A stretch of 64,000 nucleotides of DNA from Agrobacterium vitis (GCF_037039395.1 NZ_CP146242.1:3421001-3485000), one strand, 5' to 3'; shown: positions 8,114 through 18,305, counted from the first letter of the stretch. The notes: generated from the sequence alone by a model not told the origin. Translations and numbers: made by a program.

Positions 8114-8896
8114 ATGTCCGATTCCACGCCCGTTTCCCCGCCTCAAGTCGTCACCGCCGCCATGCTTGCCATTGGCGATGAATTACTGTCTGGCCGCACC
8201 AAGGATAAGAATATCGGGCATCTGGCCGATGTGCTGACCCTGGCCGGTATCGACCTCAAGGAAGTGCGCATCGTGGCCGATGAGGAAGAGGCAATCGTCG
8301 AGGCGCTGAATGCGCTACGCAGCCGCTATAACCATGTGTTCACCTCCGGTGGCATTGGCCCGACCCATGACGACATTACCGCCGATGCCATCTCGAAGGC
8401 TTTCGGCCTGCCTTGCCTGCATGACGAAAAGGCCATGGCGCTGATGGCGGAAATGTATGCCCGCCGAGGCCTGGAATTTACCGAGGCGCGCCAACGGATG
8501 GCTCGCATGCCGCAAGGCGCGGAGCATATTGCCAATCCGGTTTCCACCGCGCCGGGGTTCCGGGTGGAGAATGTCTATGTCATGGCAGGTGTCCCGCAGG
8601 TTTTTCAGGCGATGCTGGAAAACGTCGTCAAGACCCTGCCCGGTGGCGTCCGTGTTCTGTCGCGGGCCATTGCCTGCCCCTATGGCGAGGGCGAGATCGG
8701 CACGGCGCTGGCCGCCGTTCAGAAGGCGCATCCTCAGACCAGTATCGGTTCTTATCCACGCTATGACGGCGCCAAAGGCTTCCACACGGAACTCGTGGTG
8801 CGGGCGAGGGCCGAAGATGTGCTGAATGCCGCTGTGCTCGATGTCGAGGAGATGATTGCGGCAATTACCGGCGGTAAAACCGTGCTGGAGGCCTGA
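8114..8896 (+). CDS. CinA N-terminal-domain / MoaB-like molybdopterin-binding protein
   Basis: A 260-residue cytoplasmic protein with the MoaB/MogA-type fold. It opens with AAMLAIGDELLSGRTKDKN and has FTSGGIGPTHDDITADAISKAFG, the conserved binding loop, followed by NPVSTAPGFRVENVYVMAGVP. It lacks the C-terminal nicotinamide-nucleotide amidase domain of full-length CinA (about 410 residues), so it corresponds to the stand-alone COG1058 form common in alphaproteobacteria. COG1058 members have been linked to ADP-ribose pyrophosphatase or NMN metabolism in some bacteria, so a molybdopterin role should not be assumed. Confidence 0.9.
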   Translation: MSDSTPVSPPQVVTAAMLAIGDELLSGRTKDKNIGHLADVLTLAGIDLKEVRIVADEEEAIVEALNALRSRYNHVFTSGGIGPTHDDITADAISKAFGLPCLHDEKAMALMAEMYARRGLEFTEARQRMARMPQGAEHIANPVSTAPGFRVENVYVMAGVPQVFQAMLENVVKTLPGGVRVLSRAIACPYGEGEIGTALAAVQKAHPQTSIGSYPRYDGAKGFHTELVVRARAEDVLNAAVLDVEEMIAAITGGKTVLEA

Positions 8897-8917
8897 GAAT
8901 GTCCCGCGTGGCTGAGG

Positions 8918-9003
8918 CTTGAGTGGGAATCCAGATCAGCCTTGAGCGAAATCCCAATTCAGTCTTGAGCGAAATCCCAATTCAGCCTTGAGCGAAATCA
9001 AGG
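8918..9003 (+). repeat. Tandem 23-base direct repeat (3 copies plus a partial)
   Basis: The unit cttgagcgaaatcccaattcag plus one variable base occurs at 8941-8963 and 8964-8986. A diverged copy lies at 8918-8940 (cttgagtgggaatccagatcagc) and a truncated one at 8987-9003. The two central copies differ only at the last base, which points to recent duplication. Confidence 0.85.
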
Positions 9004-9143
9004 AACCGGCGTGGTTTCGGCGCATTATCTTTTTCGGTGGTTGGACGGGATGACGCAAGCGTGTCTTCCTGTCGCCAAGACCACGATGCAGTATGCTTTT
9101 GCTCGGACGATGTTCGATCGGAGCAATTTGCGGGGAGATGACA

Positions 9144-9983
9144 ATGGCTTACAAGACAATTCTGAGCGTTCTCGACAATCGTCGTACGGCAGCGCAGGTT
9201 TCTGATTTTTCCGTTGCGCTGGCCGAACAGTTCGGGTCCCATGTCATCGGCGTTCATTGCGAAGCGGTCGCTGGCATGCCCCTGATCGCGCCGATGGAAA
9301 TACCTGATCCGGTTGCGGTACAGGCCATGCAGGATCTGGCCCATAAGGAAACCGGGGCCATCGAGGCGATCTTCGCCGAAGTGGCGCGGCGCGAAGGCGT
9401 GTCGACCGAATGGCGCAATTTCGTGACCTCCGTCGGCTCGACGGGTTCGTTTGTCGACAGCGCCCGCTGCGCCGATCTGGTCGTCGCCGCTCAGGGAGAA
9501 AGCGGTTCGCTTTCGGACAACCGCAGCGAATTGGAAACGGCGTTGTTTGACAGCGGCAGGCCCGTGCTGCTCGTGCCTTACATTCTGAAGACGCCGAGGC
9601 CGATCAAGCGGGTGTTGATTGCCTGGAACGGATCGCGCGAAGTGGCCCGCGCCACATTCGATGCTCTCCCATTCCTGAAACAGGCTGAAAGCGTTGAAAT
9701 TTTCTCGGTGGTCGATAGCGGCGGTGACGATCTTTCGCGCAGCCTGCCGGGCGCTGAAATCGCCGCGACGCTGAGCCGCCACGATATCAATGTCACCGTG
9801 ACCCAGCAGGATCAGGAGCAATTGAAGGCGGCGGCGCATATCGAAAACCGCTTGTCCGACCAGAGCATCGATCTGTTGGTGATGGGCGCCTATTCCCACA
9901 AGCGCTGGTGGGAAGTGCTGTTCGGTGGCGTGACCCGCACCGTCCTTGATTCCATGACGGCCCTGACATTACTTTCGCGCTGA
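9144..9983 (+). CDS. Universal stress protein with two tandem UspA domains
   Basis: A 279-residue cytoplasmic protein. The N-terminal half begins MAYKTILSVLDN and the second half begins near RPIKRVLIAWNGSREVARA, the two beta-strand-1 starts expected for a duplicated UspA fold. The C-terminal MGAYSHKRWWEVLFGGVTRTVLDSM matches the 'MG-YSHSR--E-L-GG-T' motif of ATP-binding Usp proteins. The start at 9144 has CGGGGAG about 6 bases upstream; earlier in-frame starts (9093, 9138) lack sensible spacing. Proteins of this kind bind ATP and are induced under stress, but no specific role can be assigned. A hairpin terminator follows at 10014-10042. Confidence 0.92.
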   Translation: MAYKTILSVLDNRRTAAQVSDFSVALAEQFGSHVIGVHCEAVAGMPLIAPMEIPDPVAVQAMQDLAHKETGAIEAIFAEVARREGVSTEWRNFVTSVGSTGSFVDSARCADLVVAAQGESGSLSDNRSELETALFDSGRPVLLVPYILKTPRPIKRVLIAWNGSREVARATFDALPFLKQAESVEIFSVVDSGGDDLSRSLPGAEIAATLSRHDINVTVTQQDQEQLKAAAHIENRLSDQSIDLLVMGAYSHKRWWEVLFGGVTRTVLDSMTALTLLSR

Positions 9984-10013
9984 TAAGCGCTGGATTGAAG
10001 AATGTGATGACGC

Positions 10014-10042
10014 AAGGCATTCGGTTTCTAACCGGATGCCTT
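10014..10042 (+). terminator. Hairpin terminator of the universal stress gene
   Basis: AAGGCATTCGGTT (10014-10026) pairs with AACCGGATGCCTT (10030-10042) with one T-G wobble and a TCT loop. The stem ends in TT and is followed by actgtttcc. Confidence 0.7.
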
Positions 10043-10306
10043 ACTGTTTCCGGCATCCTCTTTCCGTCTCTTGCCTTCATGGGCAGATTGCCGCTATAGC
10101 ACCGAGAAAGACAAGGAGCCGAAAGGGCTTTTGCGCAAGGCCTGCTGCGCCCATGGCTCTTAAGAGCCGTGCGGTTTCCGGGCCGATGCGCAGGCTGAAT
10201 GGCGTCACTGTCTTCGTTTTTGCTGCGATGACGCGGCGGGCGGTTGAAACGCGAAGCGCTTCGATTGCCTTTTCTTCTGTCTTTTCTTGATGCGCGGAGC
10301 CCTTGC
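10043..10306. other. Intergenic region upstream of gpt
   Basis: About 264 bases with no recognised gene or RNA structure; together with the terminator just before it the gap between genes is 323 bases. An in-frame extension of gpt to 10244 exists but lacks protein-like content. Confidence 0.35.
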
Positions 10307-10804
10307 ATGTCTCTTCCCGATAAAGCCTTTCCCGTTGCCTGGGATCAATTCCATCGCGATGCACGGGCGCTTGCCTGGCGTCTGGCCGGGCTTGGGCAGG
10401 AGTTTCGCGCCATTGTCTGCATCACCCGTGGCGGGCTGGTTCCGGCGGCAATCATTTCGCGCGAGTTGAATATCCGCCTGATCGAGACCGTCTGCGTCGC
10501 CTCCTACCATGACTATGTCAACCAGGGCGAATTCAACTTGCTGAAGGGCATTACGCCTGAGCTGCTGACCAATGGCGGTGAGGGCGTGCTTGTCATCGAC
10601 GACCTCACCGATACCGGCAAGACCGCCACGGAAGTGCGCTCAATAATCCCGAAGGCGCATTTTGCCTGCGTCTATGCCAAGCCGAAAGGCGTGCCGACGG
10701 TCGATACATTTGTGACCGAGGTCAGCCAGGATACCTGGATCTATTTCCCCTGGGATATGGGCTTTACCTATCAGGAGCCGATTGCCAAGGGCCATAAAGG
10801 CTAA
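10307..10804 (+). CDS. gpt: Xanthine-guanine phosphoribosyltransferase
   Basis: Salvages xanthine and guanine by transferring phosphoribose from PRPP, forming XMP and GMP in the cytoplasm or at the inner membrane face. The 165-residue product has the type I PRTase signature [14 protein letters not shown], which binds the 5-phosphate and pyrophosphate of PRPP, and the family landmarks [19 protein letters not shown] and VASYHDY. The ATG at 10307 gives [26 protein letters not shown], the expected N-terminus for this family. It appears to be a single-gene unit. Confidence 0.93.
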   Translation: MSLPDKAFPVAWDQFHRDARALAWRLAGLGQEFRAIVCITRGGLVPAAIISRELNIRLIETVCVASYHDYVNQGEFNLLKGITPELLTNGGEGVLVIDDLTDTGKTATEVRSIIPKAHFACVYAKPKGVPTVDTFVTEVSQDTWIYFPWDMGFTYQEPIAKGHKG

Positions 10805-10903
10805 AATCGCTGGGACTCGAGGGCCGGCGCATTTGATCGCTATCAAGGCGTCGGCCATGGTTTCCATGCAAAAGGCAATCTGTTGTTGATAATGGATTGA
10901 CCG

Positions 10904-11482
10904 ATGCTGATTGCCACCTTTCTCCCCGCTGTCCTGGCGCTGCTTCTGGCGCCCGGGCCGACCAATACCTTGATGGGCGTTGCCGGTGCCCAGGCTGGCC
11001 TAAGGCGCGTGCTGCATCTGCTGCCAGCGGAACTGGCGGGCTATCTGACGACCGTCCTGCCGCTGGTTTATCTGGGAGATCAACTGATGGCGCGCTGGCC
11101 TGCCGCGGCCGTCCTGCTGAAAATCGCCGCGGCGATCTGGGTGTTGGTCATCGCCTTCAAGCTTTGGCAGGCGCCGGGGCAGGGCAAAGCTCTCAATCAG
11201 ATCACAGCGGGCCGGATCTATCTGACGACCGCGCTCAATCCCAAAGCATTGGTCTTCGGTCTCGTTCTTTTGCCTGCTCCTGACAGTTCGAATTTCCTGC
11301 CGTGTCTCGGCCTATTTTGCCTGCTGGTCTGCGCCGTGGCCTTGCTTTGGGGCTCCGCCGGGCGATTGACTCAGGCAGGGCATGGCGGTCAGGGCAGATT
11401 ACATGTCCTCCAGCGCGTCGCCGCTGTCTGGCTCACATGCGTCTCGGTCTCTCTTATCGTTGGCGTTGTGACGACGGTTTAG
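10904..11482 (+). CDS. LysE/RhtB-type exporter family protein
   Basis: A 192-residue inner-membrane protein with about five or six hydrophobic segments. It begins MLIATFLPAVLALLLAPGPTNTLMGVAGAQAGLRR, containing the APGP motif at residues 16-19 that marks the LysE/RhtB superfamily of amino-acid and metabolite exporters. The family usually runs to about 205 residues, so this is near full length but slightly short at the C-terminus. The substrate cannot be inferred. It converges on a chemoreceptor gene, with a shared bidirectional terminator in between. Confidence 0.78.
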   Translation: MLIATFLPAVLALLLAPGPTNTLMGVAGAQAGLRRVLHLLPAELAGYLTTVLPLVYLGDQLMARWPAAAVLLKIAAAIWVLVIAFKLWQAPGQGKALNQITAGRIYLTTALNPKALVFGLVLLPAPDSSNFLPCLGLFCLLVCAVALLWGSAGRLTQAGHGGQGRLHVLQRVAAVWLTCVSVSLIVGVVTTV

Positions 11483-11527
11483 TCAGCTAGATAGCCCCCT
11501 TCCATCATTTTCCTGACCCAAAAAGCC

Positions 11528-11563
11528 AAAAGCCCCGGCGCTTTTTCAAACGCAGGGGCTTTT
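11528..11563. terminator. Bidirectional terminator between the exporter and chemoreceptor genes
   Basis: AAAAGCCCC (11528-11536) pairs with GGGGCTTTT (11555-11563) around an 18-base loop. Read on either strand it gives a GC stem followed by four T residues, suiting the two convergent genes. Confidence 0.78.
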
Positions 11564-11606
11564 GCATTTCGTAGCTTTGGAAGGAAGAGTAAACTTCTGC
11601 GGCTGA

Positions 11607-13508
11607 TTACGCCACCGCTCGGTATTCACCCCGTCTGTTGTCCTCCAGCCGGAACCGTTCCAACTGCACCAGCAGCTGTCGGGATTCACTGGCCAGGACC
11701 TGGCTGGCAGCCGTGGTTTCTTCCACCATGGCGGCATTTTGCTGGGTCATCTGGTCCATTTGGTTGACTGAGGTGTTGATTTCAGCCAGCGCCGCCGACT
11801 GTTCCTGGGCGGCGCGGGCGATGCTCGCCACATGGCCGTTGACATGATCAACCAGGCCGACAATTTCGTTGAGAGCTTCGCCAGTGGACAGAACCAGCGA
11901 CACGCCACCCTTGACTTCATCGGCCGAGGTGTTGATCAGCGCCTTGATTTCGCGGGCCGCATTGGCCGAGCGCTGGGCCAGTTCGCGGACTTCCTGGGCA
12001 ACGACCGCAAAGCCGCGTCCAGCCTCTCCGGCGCGGGCCGCTTCGACACCGGCATTCAGCGCCAACAGGTTGGTCTGGAAGGCGATTTCGTCGATTACCG
12101 AAATGATCTGGCTGATCTTCTGCGAGGATTGCTCGATCCGGCCCATCGCGTCGATGGCGCTGCGGACGATCTCGCCGGATTTTCCGGCGCTATTGCGGGT
12201 CTGCTCCACCATCTGGTTGGCTTCATGGGCGCGTTCGGTGGAGGTGCGGACCGTCGTGGTGATTTCTTCAAGCGCTGCTGCGGTCTCTTCCAGGGCCGCT
12301 GCCTGCTGTTCGGTCCGGCGGGCCAATTGGTTGGCGGCAGAACTCAGTTCGCCGGAATTGTCGGTGATCGTACCCGATGCGCCGCGAATGCTTTGCATGG
12401 CTTCGCGAAGCGTCGCCATCGCGTGGTTGACGTTGCTCTGCAATTCGGCAAAGGCGCCCTGGAAATTGCCGCGCATATCCTGGGTGAGATCGGAAGAGGA
12501 GAGGGCGGCAATCACCCGCCGCACCTCGGTAACGCCGAGATCGACATTGGCCACCAGTTCGTTGACGCTGGAGGCGAAGCGTTGCAGATCAGCATCCTCG
12601 TAGGATTTGGTGATGCGCTGCGAGAAATTGCCCGCGGCTGCCGAGGCGACAATGCTGCTGATGCTGGATTGCAGATCCTTGCTCTGGCTGTTGAGCGCGG
12701 CTTCCTGCGCTTCCATTTCCTGCATCTGCAAGCGGTTGGCGCGGAAGATTTCCAGGGCGCGGGCCATCTCGCCGATTTCGTCGCCGCGCTCTGTGCCCGG
12801 AATGGCGTCGCCCAGGGCGCCTTTGGCAATCCGGTTCATGTTGTCGGTCAAAAGGCGGATCGGATTGACGATGCCGCGACGGGCAATCAGCGTGCTGACC
12901 GCAACGCCGAGAACGATGCTGATCGCAGCGGTCGACAGGAGCGCGATCATCGTCAGTTGCGAGTTTGCAATGGCATTGCTGCGGGCCGCAGACAGGGTCT
13001 TGGCGGAATAGGTGCTGTAGACCTTGACCGCCGCCGTTACGGCCTTTTGTCCATCAAGGGCCTTGGAAAGCTCCTTGGTCATCACGCCGGGTTCCTTGGC
13101 GGCGTCTGTGCCGGCCACTTTCACCATTTGGCGGATCTGGTCGAAATAGGTGCTGAGCGTCGTGCGGACATCCTGCAATTGCTTCTGCTCGTTCTCGTCG
13201 GCGGTCGCCGCGATCTTTGGCAGACGCGCCAGCATTTCGCTGGAGCGCGTTTCGGTTTCCTTGGCGAAATCAGCGGCCTTTTCCGGCGCCAAGGCCAATT
13301 GGTAGGTCATGCGGCTGATGGCGATGATGTCGACGCGCAAATCCATGGCCTCACGGGCCACTTCTTCACGTTGTCCGGTATTTTGAAGCGAGGCGCCAAG
13401 CGAAGACAGGCCGAAGGCGCCGGCAGCGGCAATAGCACCTGCCGCAACGCCCATCAGCACCACAAGAAGACTGACCTTCTTCAGGATAGATAGATTACTG
13501 ATGGTCAT
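11607..13508 (-). CDS. Methyl-accepting chemotaxis protein lacking a C-terminal pentapeptide
   Basis: A 633-residue transmembrane chemoreceptor. It has a membrane helix at about residues 12-33, a periplasmic four-helix-bundle-like sensor, a second helix at about 184-210 (IALLSTAAISIVLGVAVSTLI), HAMP, and a signalling hairpin with the tip [21 protein letters not shown] near residue 470. It ends RRGEYRAVA, so unlike the receptor at 5772 it has no WxxF tether for CheR/CheB. Adaptation would rely on other receptors in the array. An AAGG ribosome-binding site precedes the ATG. The two receptors share the signalling domain but their sensory domains are clearly different. Confidence 0.94.
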   Translation of the reverse strand: MTISNLSILKKVSLLVVLMGVAAGAIAAAGAFGLSSLGASLQNTGQREEVAREAMDLRVDIIAISRMTYQLALAPEKAADFAKETETRSSEMLARLPKIAATADENEQKQLQDVRTTLSTYFDQIRQMVKVAGTDAAKEPGVMTKELSKALDGQKAVTAAVKVYSTYSAKTLSAARSNAIANSQLTMIALLSTAAISIVLGVAVSTLIARRGIVNPIRLLTDNMNRIAKGALGDAIPGTERGDEIGEMARALEIFRANRLQMQEMEAQEAALNSQSKDLQSSISSIVASAAAGNFSQRITKSYEDADLQRFASSVNELVANVDLGVTEVRRVIAALSSSDLTQDMRGNFQGAFAELQSNVNHAMATLREAMQSIRGASGTITDNSGELSSAANQLARRTEQQAAALEETAAALEEITTTVRTSTERAHEANQMVEQTRNSAGKSGEIVRSAIDAMGRIEQSSQKISQIISVIDEIAFQTNLLALNAGVEAARAGEAGRGFAVVAQEVRELAQRSANAAREIKALINTSADEVKGGVSLVLSTGEALNEIVGLVDHVNGHVASIARAAQEQSAALAEINTSVNQMDQMTQQNAAMVEETTAASQVLASESRQLLVQLERFRLEDNRRGEYRAVA

Positions 13509-13900
13509 GACTAAACCTTAAGCGCGGCCCGGCGCTCTCATGGCGACTGACGCGGCATATCTGGGTGTGGACGTCATTCCAGACCCTGGTCCCGATATAG
13601 TTGTCCACAAACATTAATATCCCTTTAGTTCTCTGGGAAATTAGCATGACCTGCTCCCCGCGTATTAAAGGGTTTTCTGATGGAAAGGGGTAAGGCCAGG
13701 TCATTCCTGGACACCCAAACAAACCGATTCGGTGCGGGATACAGGCCGACACGCGGCAGGAGGCTTCTGTCGTCTTGTTTGCGTGCCGTGATGTGACGGT
13801 GGATAAAAAAAGCCTTCACCCGGCGTTAATCATGAAGCTTTTCCGCCAAGCCTATGAATTCTCTAGGCTAGCCTCTTTCCCCGTTTTCCACAGATGCTGA

Positions 13901-13916
13901 CCACAACATATAGGGT
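13901..13916 (+). promoter_or_regulatory. Candidate NrdR box (distal)
   Basis: ccacaacatatagggt matches 14 of 16 positions of the ACACwATATmTwGkGT pattern known for NrdR operators. NrdR is the ATP/dATP-sensing repressor of ribonucleotide reductase genes. It lies about 395 bases before the nrdJ start, which is far, so confidence is modest. Confidence 0.4.
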
Positions 13917-14139
13917 TCATATTTTCGATACAGACCAGCTCTTGCGCTTGCCCGCAGGCAGGGTTAATGAATTGATTGTTGCGGCGGCGGCTGAACCGAG
14001 ATGTCTACGAGGTCGGTTCAAATCAGCGAACATCATCAGGATTGAAACGGTCACGGCGTCCCCGCTTTGGCCGTGCGGATATCTTTTTGAATTTTTCTGG
14101 CGCGCTGCGGCCATTTGCTCTGGCATGAAAACGCTGTGG

Positions 14140-14155
14140 ATACTATATTTAGTGT
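14140..14155 (+). promoter_or_regulatory. Candidate NrdR box (proximal)
   Basis: atactatatttagtgt matches 14 of 16 positions of the NrdR operator pattern and is itself nearly palindromic. It lies 157 bases upstream of the nrdJ start, a plausible operator position. NrdR sites usually come in pairs about 31 bases apart; I do not see a clear partner at that spacing. Confidence 0.5.
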
Positions 14156-14311
14156 CTCGCGGTTAAGGTTGGAGCAAGATACAGAGCGGACCATCATTAT
14201 GATCGGCCTCGCTCCGAAGAGAGCGAACCAACGGCAAGCCGCTTGAACGTGGTGCCGTAAAACCTATTTTGCGCCCTTTTCCGGGTGCTTGGACCAACGA
14301 GGACTAGCCAG

Positions 14312-17300
14312 ATGCGCATCGAACGCCGTTTCACCAAGCCCGGCCAGTCGCCCTATGCGGAGATCGAATTCCGCAAGGCGGTAAGCGAAATCAAGAACCC
14401 GGATGGCTCTGTTGTCTTCCGGCTGGCGGATATCGATGTGCCCGCGCAGTTCAGCCAGGTGGCGGCCGATATTCTGGCCCAGAAATATTTCCGCAAGGCC
14501 GGCGTGCCGAAGATCCTGAAAAAGGTCGAGGAAAACGATGTTCCGTCGTTCCTGTGGCGTTCGGTTGCCGATGAAAAGGCCATGAAGGATCTGCCTGAAG
14601 ACGAGCGCTACGGTTCGGAAACCGATGCGCGCCAGGTTTTCTCCCGTCTGGCTGGAACCTGGGCCTATTGGGGCTGGAAGGGCAAATATTTCACCACGGA
14701 AGAAGACGTTCTCGCTTTCCGCGATGAGCTTGCCTATATGCTCGCCACCCAGCGCGTCGCGCCGAATTCCCCGCAGTGGTTCAATACCGGCCTGCATTGG
14801 GCCTATGGCATTGATGGTCCCGGCCAGGGCCATTTCTACATCGATCCTTTCACCGGCAAGCTCACCAAGTCCAAGTCGGCCTATGAGCATCCGCAGCCGC
14901 ATGCCTGCTTCATCCAGTCCGTCGAAGACGATCTCGTCAACGAAGGCGGCATCATGGATCTGTGGGTGCGTGAAGCGCGCCTGTTCAAATACGGTTCCGG
15001 CACCGGCTCGAACTTCTCCCATCTGCGCGGCGAGGGCGAAAAGCTGTCGGGCGGCGGTAAGTCGTCTGGCCTGATGAGCTTCCTGAAGATCGGTGACCGG
15101 GCTGCTGGCGCCATCAAGTCCGGCGGCACGACGCGCCGCGCCGCCAAGATGGTGGTTGTGGACATCGACCATCCTGATATCGAGAACTACATCGACTGGA
15201 AGGTGAAGGAAGAGCAGAAGGTTGCCGCTCTCGTCACCGGCTCCAAGATCGTCGCCAAGCATCTGAAGGCGATCATGAAGGCCTGCGTCAATTGCTCAGC
15301 CGATAACGACGCTTGCTTCGACCCCAATGAAAACCCGGCCCTGAAGCGCGAAATCCGCGCTGCCAAGAAGGATATGGTGCCGGAAAACTACGTCAAGCGG
15401 GTCATCCAGTTCGCCCAGCAGGGCTACAAGGATCTCGAATTCAAGACCTATGACACGGATTGGGATTCGGAAGCCTATCTGACCGTCTCGGGCCAGAATT
15501 CCAACAATTCCGTTTCGCTGCGGGATGACTTCCTGCGGGCTGTCGAAGACGATGGCAACTGGAACCTGACCGCCCGCCGCGATGGCCGGGTGATGAAGAC
15601 GCTGAAGGCCCGCGATCTCTGGGAAAAGATTTCCTACGCCGCCTGGGCGTCCGCCGATCCGGGCCTGCATTTCAACACCACCATGAACGACTGGCACACC
15701 TGCCCGGCGGCTGGCCCGATCCGCGCCTCCAATCCGTGCTCGGAATATATGTTCCTGGACGACACCGCCTGCAATCTGGCGTCGCTGAACCTGTTACAGT
15801 TCAAGGATGCCGATACCAAGAAGATCGACATTGCCGATTACGAACATGCCGTTCGTCTCTGGACCGTCGTACTCGAAGTGTCCGTGATGATGGCGCAGTT
15901 CCCTTCGCGCCAGATTGCCGAACTGTCTTACGAATACCGCACGCTTGGCCTCGGCTATGCCAACATTGGCGGCCTGCTGATGTCGACCGGCATTCCCTAT
16001 GACTCGGCTGAAGGCCGCGCCATCTGCGGCGCGCTGAGCGCCATCATGACCGGCGTTTCCTATGCCACATCAGCTGAAATCGCCTCCGAGCTTGGTCCGT
16101 TCCCGGGCTATGCGCCAAACCGCGACAACATGCTGCGCGTCATCCGCAACCATCGCCGCGCTGCCCATGGCCTGTTTGAAGGCTATGAAGGGCTTGCCGT
16201 CGATCCCGTGCCGCTGGTGCATGCCGAATGCTCCGATCCGGCCCTGATCGCCCATGCCAAGGCGGCCTGGGACAAGGCGCTGGAACTGGGTGAGCAGCAC
16301 GGCTACCGCAATGCTCAGGTCTCCGTTGTTGCCCCGACCGGCACGATCGGCCTGGTGATGGATTGCGACACGACAGGCATTGAGCCGGATTTCGCCCTGG
16401 TGAAGTTCAAGAAGCTGGCCGGTGGCGGCTATTTCAAGATCATCAACCGCGCCGTTCCCGAAGCCCTGCGCACACTTGGCTACACGGAAAGCCAGCTTGC
16501 CGAGATCGAAGCCTATGCTGTCGGACACGGCAATCTCAATCAGGCACCGGGCGTCAACCCCGGTTCGTTGAAGGCCAAGGGCTTTACCGACGAGAAGATC
16601 GAGGCTGTCAACGCTGCTCTGGGCGCTGCCTTCGACATCAAGTTCGTCTTTAACCAATGGACCTTGGGCGCTGGTTTCCTGAAGGAAACGCTTGGCGTCA
16701 GCGCTGAACAGCTGACCGATATGAGCTTCAACCTGCTGGAGCATCTGGGCTTTGCCAAGAAGGACATCGAGGCTGCCAATATCCATGTCTGCGGGGCGAT
16801 GACGCTGGAAGGCGCGCCGTTCCTGAAGAAGGAGCATCTGGCGGTCTTCGATTGCGCCAATCCTTGCGGCAAGATCGGCAAGCGATATCTGTCTGTCGAA
16901 AGCCATATCCGCATGATGGCAGCGGCCCAGCCGTTCATTTCCGGGGCGATTTCCAAGACCATCAACATGCCGAATGAGGCAACGGTGGAAGATTGCGGCG
17001 CAGCTTACATGCTGTCCTGGAAGCTGGCGCTGAAGGCCAATGCGCTGTACCGCGATGGCTCCAAGCTCAGCCAGCCGCTGAATTCCTCGCTGATCGAGGA
17101 TGAGGACGATGAGGACGCTCTGGAAGATCTGCTGGCCCAGCCGCAGGCCGCCCAGGCCGTGACCATCACCGAGCGGATCGTTGAGCGCATCGTCGAGCGC
17201 GTTGTGCGCGAACAGGAAAAGCTGCCGACCCGCCGCAAGGGTTATACCCAGAAGGCCAAGATCGGTGGTCACACCATCTTCCTGCGTACCGGCGAATATG

Positions 17301-18082
17301 ACGATGGCCGTCTCGGCGAAATCTTCCTTGATATGAACAAGGAAGGCTCGGCTCTGCGCGCCTTCATCAACAACTTCGCCATCTCGGTATCGCTCGGCCT
17401 GCAATATGGCGTGCCGCTGGAAGAATATGTTGATGCCTTCACCTTCACCAAGTTCGAACCGGCGGGCATGGTAACCGGCAACGACGCCATCAAGAACGCC
17501 ACGTCGATCCTCGACTACGTGTTCCGCGAACTGGCGATCTCCTATCTCGGCCGCAACGATCTGGCCCATGTCGACACGTCCGACTTCTCCACCACGGCAC
17601 TTGGCCGCGGCGTGAAGGAAGGCAAGGCCGATGTGGTCTCCAAGGGCCTGACCCGTGGCTACAAGCCGACCCTGGTCTCCAGCAGCCAGGCCGGAACCGC
17701 CGAACCCCGTGGCGCCGTAACCGGCACTCCGGCCAAGGCTTCGGGTAATGTTGCTGCCTTTTCTGGCAATGCCGCCCGCAAGCTGGAAGTGACGACCGCC
17801 ATTTCCACCTCCGAAGTCGTGTCCTTCAAGCGCGATTACGAGGAACGGGCAGCTGAATTGGTCGAGGACGTCGCTACCGAAGCCCTGTTCTCCGACGCCG
17901 CCACCGACGAAGCCGAAGCCGCCAAGGCCGAAGCCAAGAAAGTAGAAGCCGCCCGCCGCATGCGCTCGATTGCCCAAGGCTATACCGGCAACATGTGCTC
18001 CGAGTGCCAGAACTTTACGATGGTACGGAATGGGACATGTGAAAAGTGCGACACTTGTGGATCGACGAGTGGGTGCTCTTAA
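14312..18082 (+). CDS. nrdJ: Adenosylcobalamin-dependent (class II) ribonucleoside-diphosphate reductase
   Basis: Reduces ribonucleotides to deoxyribonucleotides using a radical generated from coenzyme B12, so DNA precursors can be made with or without oxygen. The 1256-residue protein has the length usual for rhizobial NrdJ. It contains [21 protein letters not shown] near residue 474, which carries an active-site cysteine, and [19 protein letters not shown] in the barrel. The C-terminus, [22 protein letters not shown] in outline, is rich in CxxC motifs and likely forms a zinc-ribbon-like or redox tail. ATG 14312 has GAGGA about 10 bases upstream. It forms a single-gene unit with NrdR-like boxes upstream and a perfect hairpin behind. 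Confidence 0.97.
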   Translation: MRIERRFTKPGQSPYAEIEFRKAVSEIKNPDGSVVFRLADIDVPAQFSQVAADILAQKYFRKAGVPKILKKVEENDVPSFLWRSVADEKAMKDLPEDERYGSETDARQVFSRLAGTWAYWGWKGKYFTTEEDVLAFRDELAYMLATQRVAPNSPQWFNTGLHWAYGIDGPGQGHFYIDPFTGKLTKSKSAYEHPQPHACFIQSVEDDLVNEGGIMDLWVREARLFKYGSGTGSNFSHLRGEGEKLSGGGKSSGLMSFLKIGDRAAGAIKSGGTTRRAAKMVVVDIDHPDIENYIDWKVKEEQKVAALVTGSKIVAKHLKAIMKACVNCSADNDACFDPNENPALKREIRAAKKDMVPENYVKRVIQFAQQGYKDLEFKTYDTDWDSEAYLTVSGQNSNNSVSLRDDFLRAVEDDGNWNLTARRDGRVMKTLKARDLWEKISYAAWASADPGLHFNTTMNDWHTCPAAGPIRASNPCSEYMFLDDTACNLASLNLLQFKDADTKKIDIADYEHAVRLWTVVLEVSVMMAQFPSRQIAELSYEYRTLGLGYANIGGLLMSTGIPYDSAEGRAICGALSAIMTGVSYATSAEIASELGPFPGYAPNRDNMLRVIRNHRRAAHGLFEGYEGLAVDPVPLVHAECSDPALIAHAKAAWDKALELGEQHGYRNAQVSVVAPTGTIGLVMDCDTTGIEPDFALVKFKKLAGGGYFKIINRAVPEALRTLGYTESQLAEIEAYAVGHGNLNQAPGVNPGSLKAKGFTDEKIEAVNAALGAAFDIKFVFNQWTLGAGFLKETLGVSAEQLTDMSFNLLEHLGFAKKDIEAANIHVCGAMTLEGAPFLKKEHLAVFDCANPCGKIGKRYLSVESHIRMMAAAQPFISGAISKTINMPNEATVEDCGAAYMLSWKLALKANALYRDGSKLSQPLNSSLIEDEDDEDALEDLLAQPQAAQAVTITERIVERIVERVVREQEKLPTRRKGYTQKAKIGGHTIFLRTGEYDDGRLGEIFLDMNKEGSALRAFINNFAISVSLGLQYGVPLEEYVDAFTFTKFEPAGMVTGNDAIKNATSILDYVFRELAISYLGRNDLAHVDTSDFSTTALGRGVKEGKADVVSKGLTRGYKPTLVSSSQAGTAEPRGAVTGTPAKASGNVAAFSGNAARKLEVTTAISTSEVVSFKRDYEERAAELVEDVATEALFSDAATDEAEAAKAEAKKVEAARRMRSIAQGYTGNMCSECQNFTMVRNGTCEKCDTCGSTSGCS

Positions 18083-18100
18083 GTAACTAAAAGCTCGCTC

Positions 18101-18133
18101 TGATCAGACCGAAGATTTTCTTCGGTCTGATCA
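18101..18133. terminator. Perfect hairpin behind nrdJ
   Basis: TGATCAGACCGAAGA and TCTTCGGTCTGATCA form a perfect 15-base stem with a 3-base loop, 18 bases after the nrdJ stop codon. No long T-tract follows, so it may act as an mRNA 3' end stabiliser as much as a terminator. Confidence 0.72.
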
Positions 18134-18305
18134 CTTGACAAGAACATAAAGTGAACGTATGCAAAATTTGCGGCAGTTAAATCGCATTGAACTATACTTG
18201 GAAAGCCGAGTTGTAGGTTGCGTCTGTTCGCATATAACGCTGCCCAGGATATTAATTTGAGGAATGGTGCAGTTGTAAAAAAATGAAACGTCACGAGGTC
18301 CATAT

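Larger units (their letters stand above)
13509..14311. other. 803-base intergenic region upstream of nrdJ
   Basis: No convincing protein gene; a 90-codon open frame at 13894 has no recognisable features. The region contains two NrdR-box-like palindromes (13901-13916 and 14140-14155). I looked for a cobalamin riboswitch, which might be expected in front of a B12-dependent enzyme, and did not find the conserved B12-box pattern. It also holds the divergent promoter of the chemoreceptor gene. Confidence 0.5.

Noticed and set aside
8918..9003. CRISPR array
   Set aside because: The 23-base units are directly adjacent with no spacers and no cas genes lie nearby; it is a simple tandem repeat.
11832..13493. 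A 553-codon open frame antisense to the second chemoreceptor gene
   Set aside because: Same reason as the previous antisense frame; the real gene on the minus strand is certain from its signalling domain.
13894..14166. 90-codon + strand frame upstream of nrdJ
   Set aside because: No family features; it covers both NrdR-like boxes and is better seen as promoter sequence.
13509..14311. Cobalamin riboswitch in front of nrdJ (and, separately, in front of cobQ at 37478-38056)
   Set aside because: The conserved B12-box and core pseudoknot pattern was looked for by eye on both strands and not found. A covariance-model scan would be decisive.
16070..17977. A 635-codon open frame antisense to nrdJ
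   Set aside because: High GC and a strong codon bias in nrdJ leave long frames open on the other strand. The antisense protein has no recognisable motif and is fully explained by nrdJ coding.
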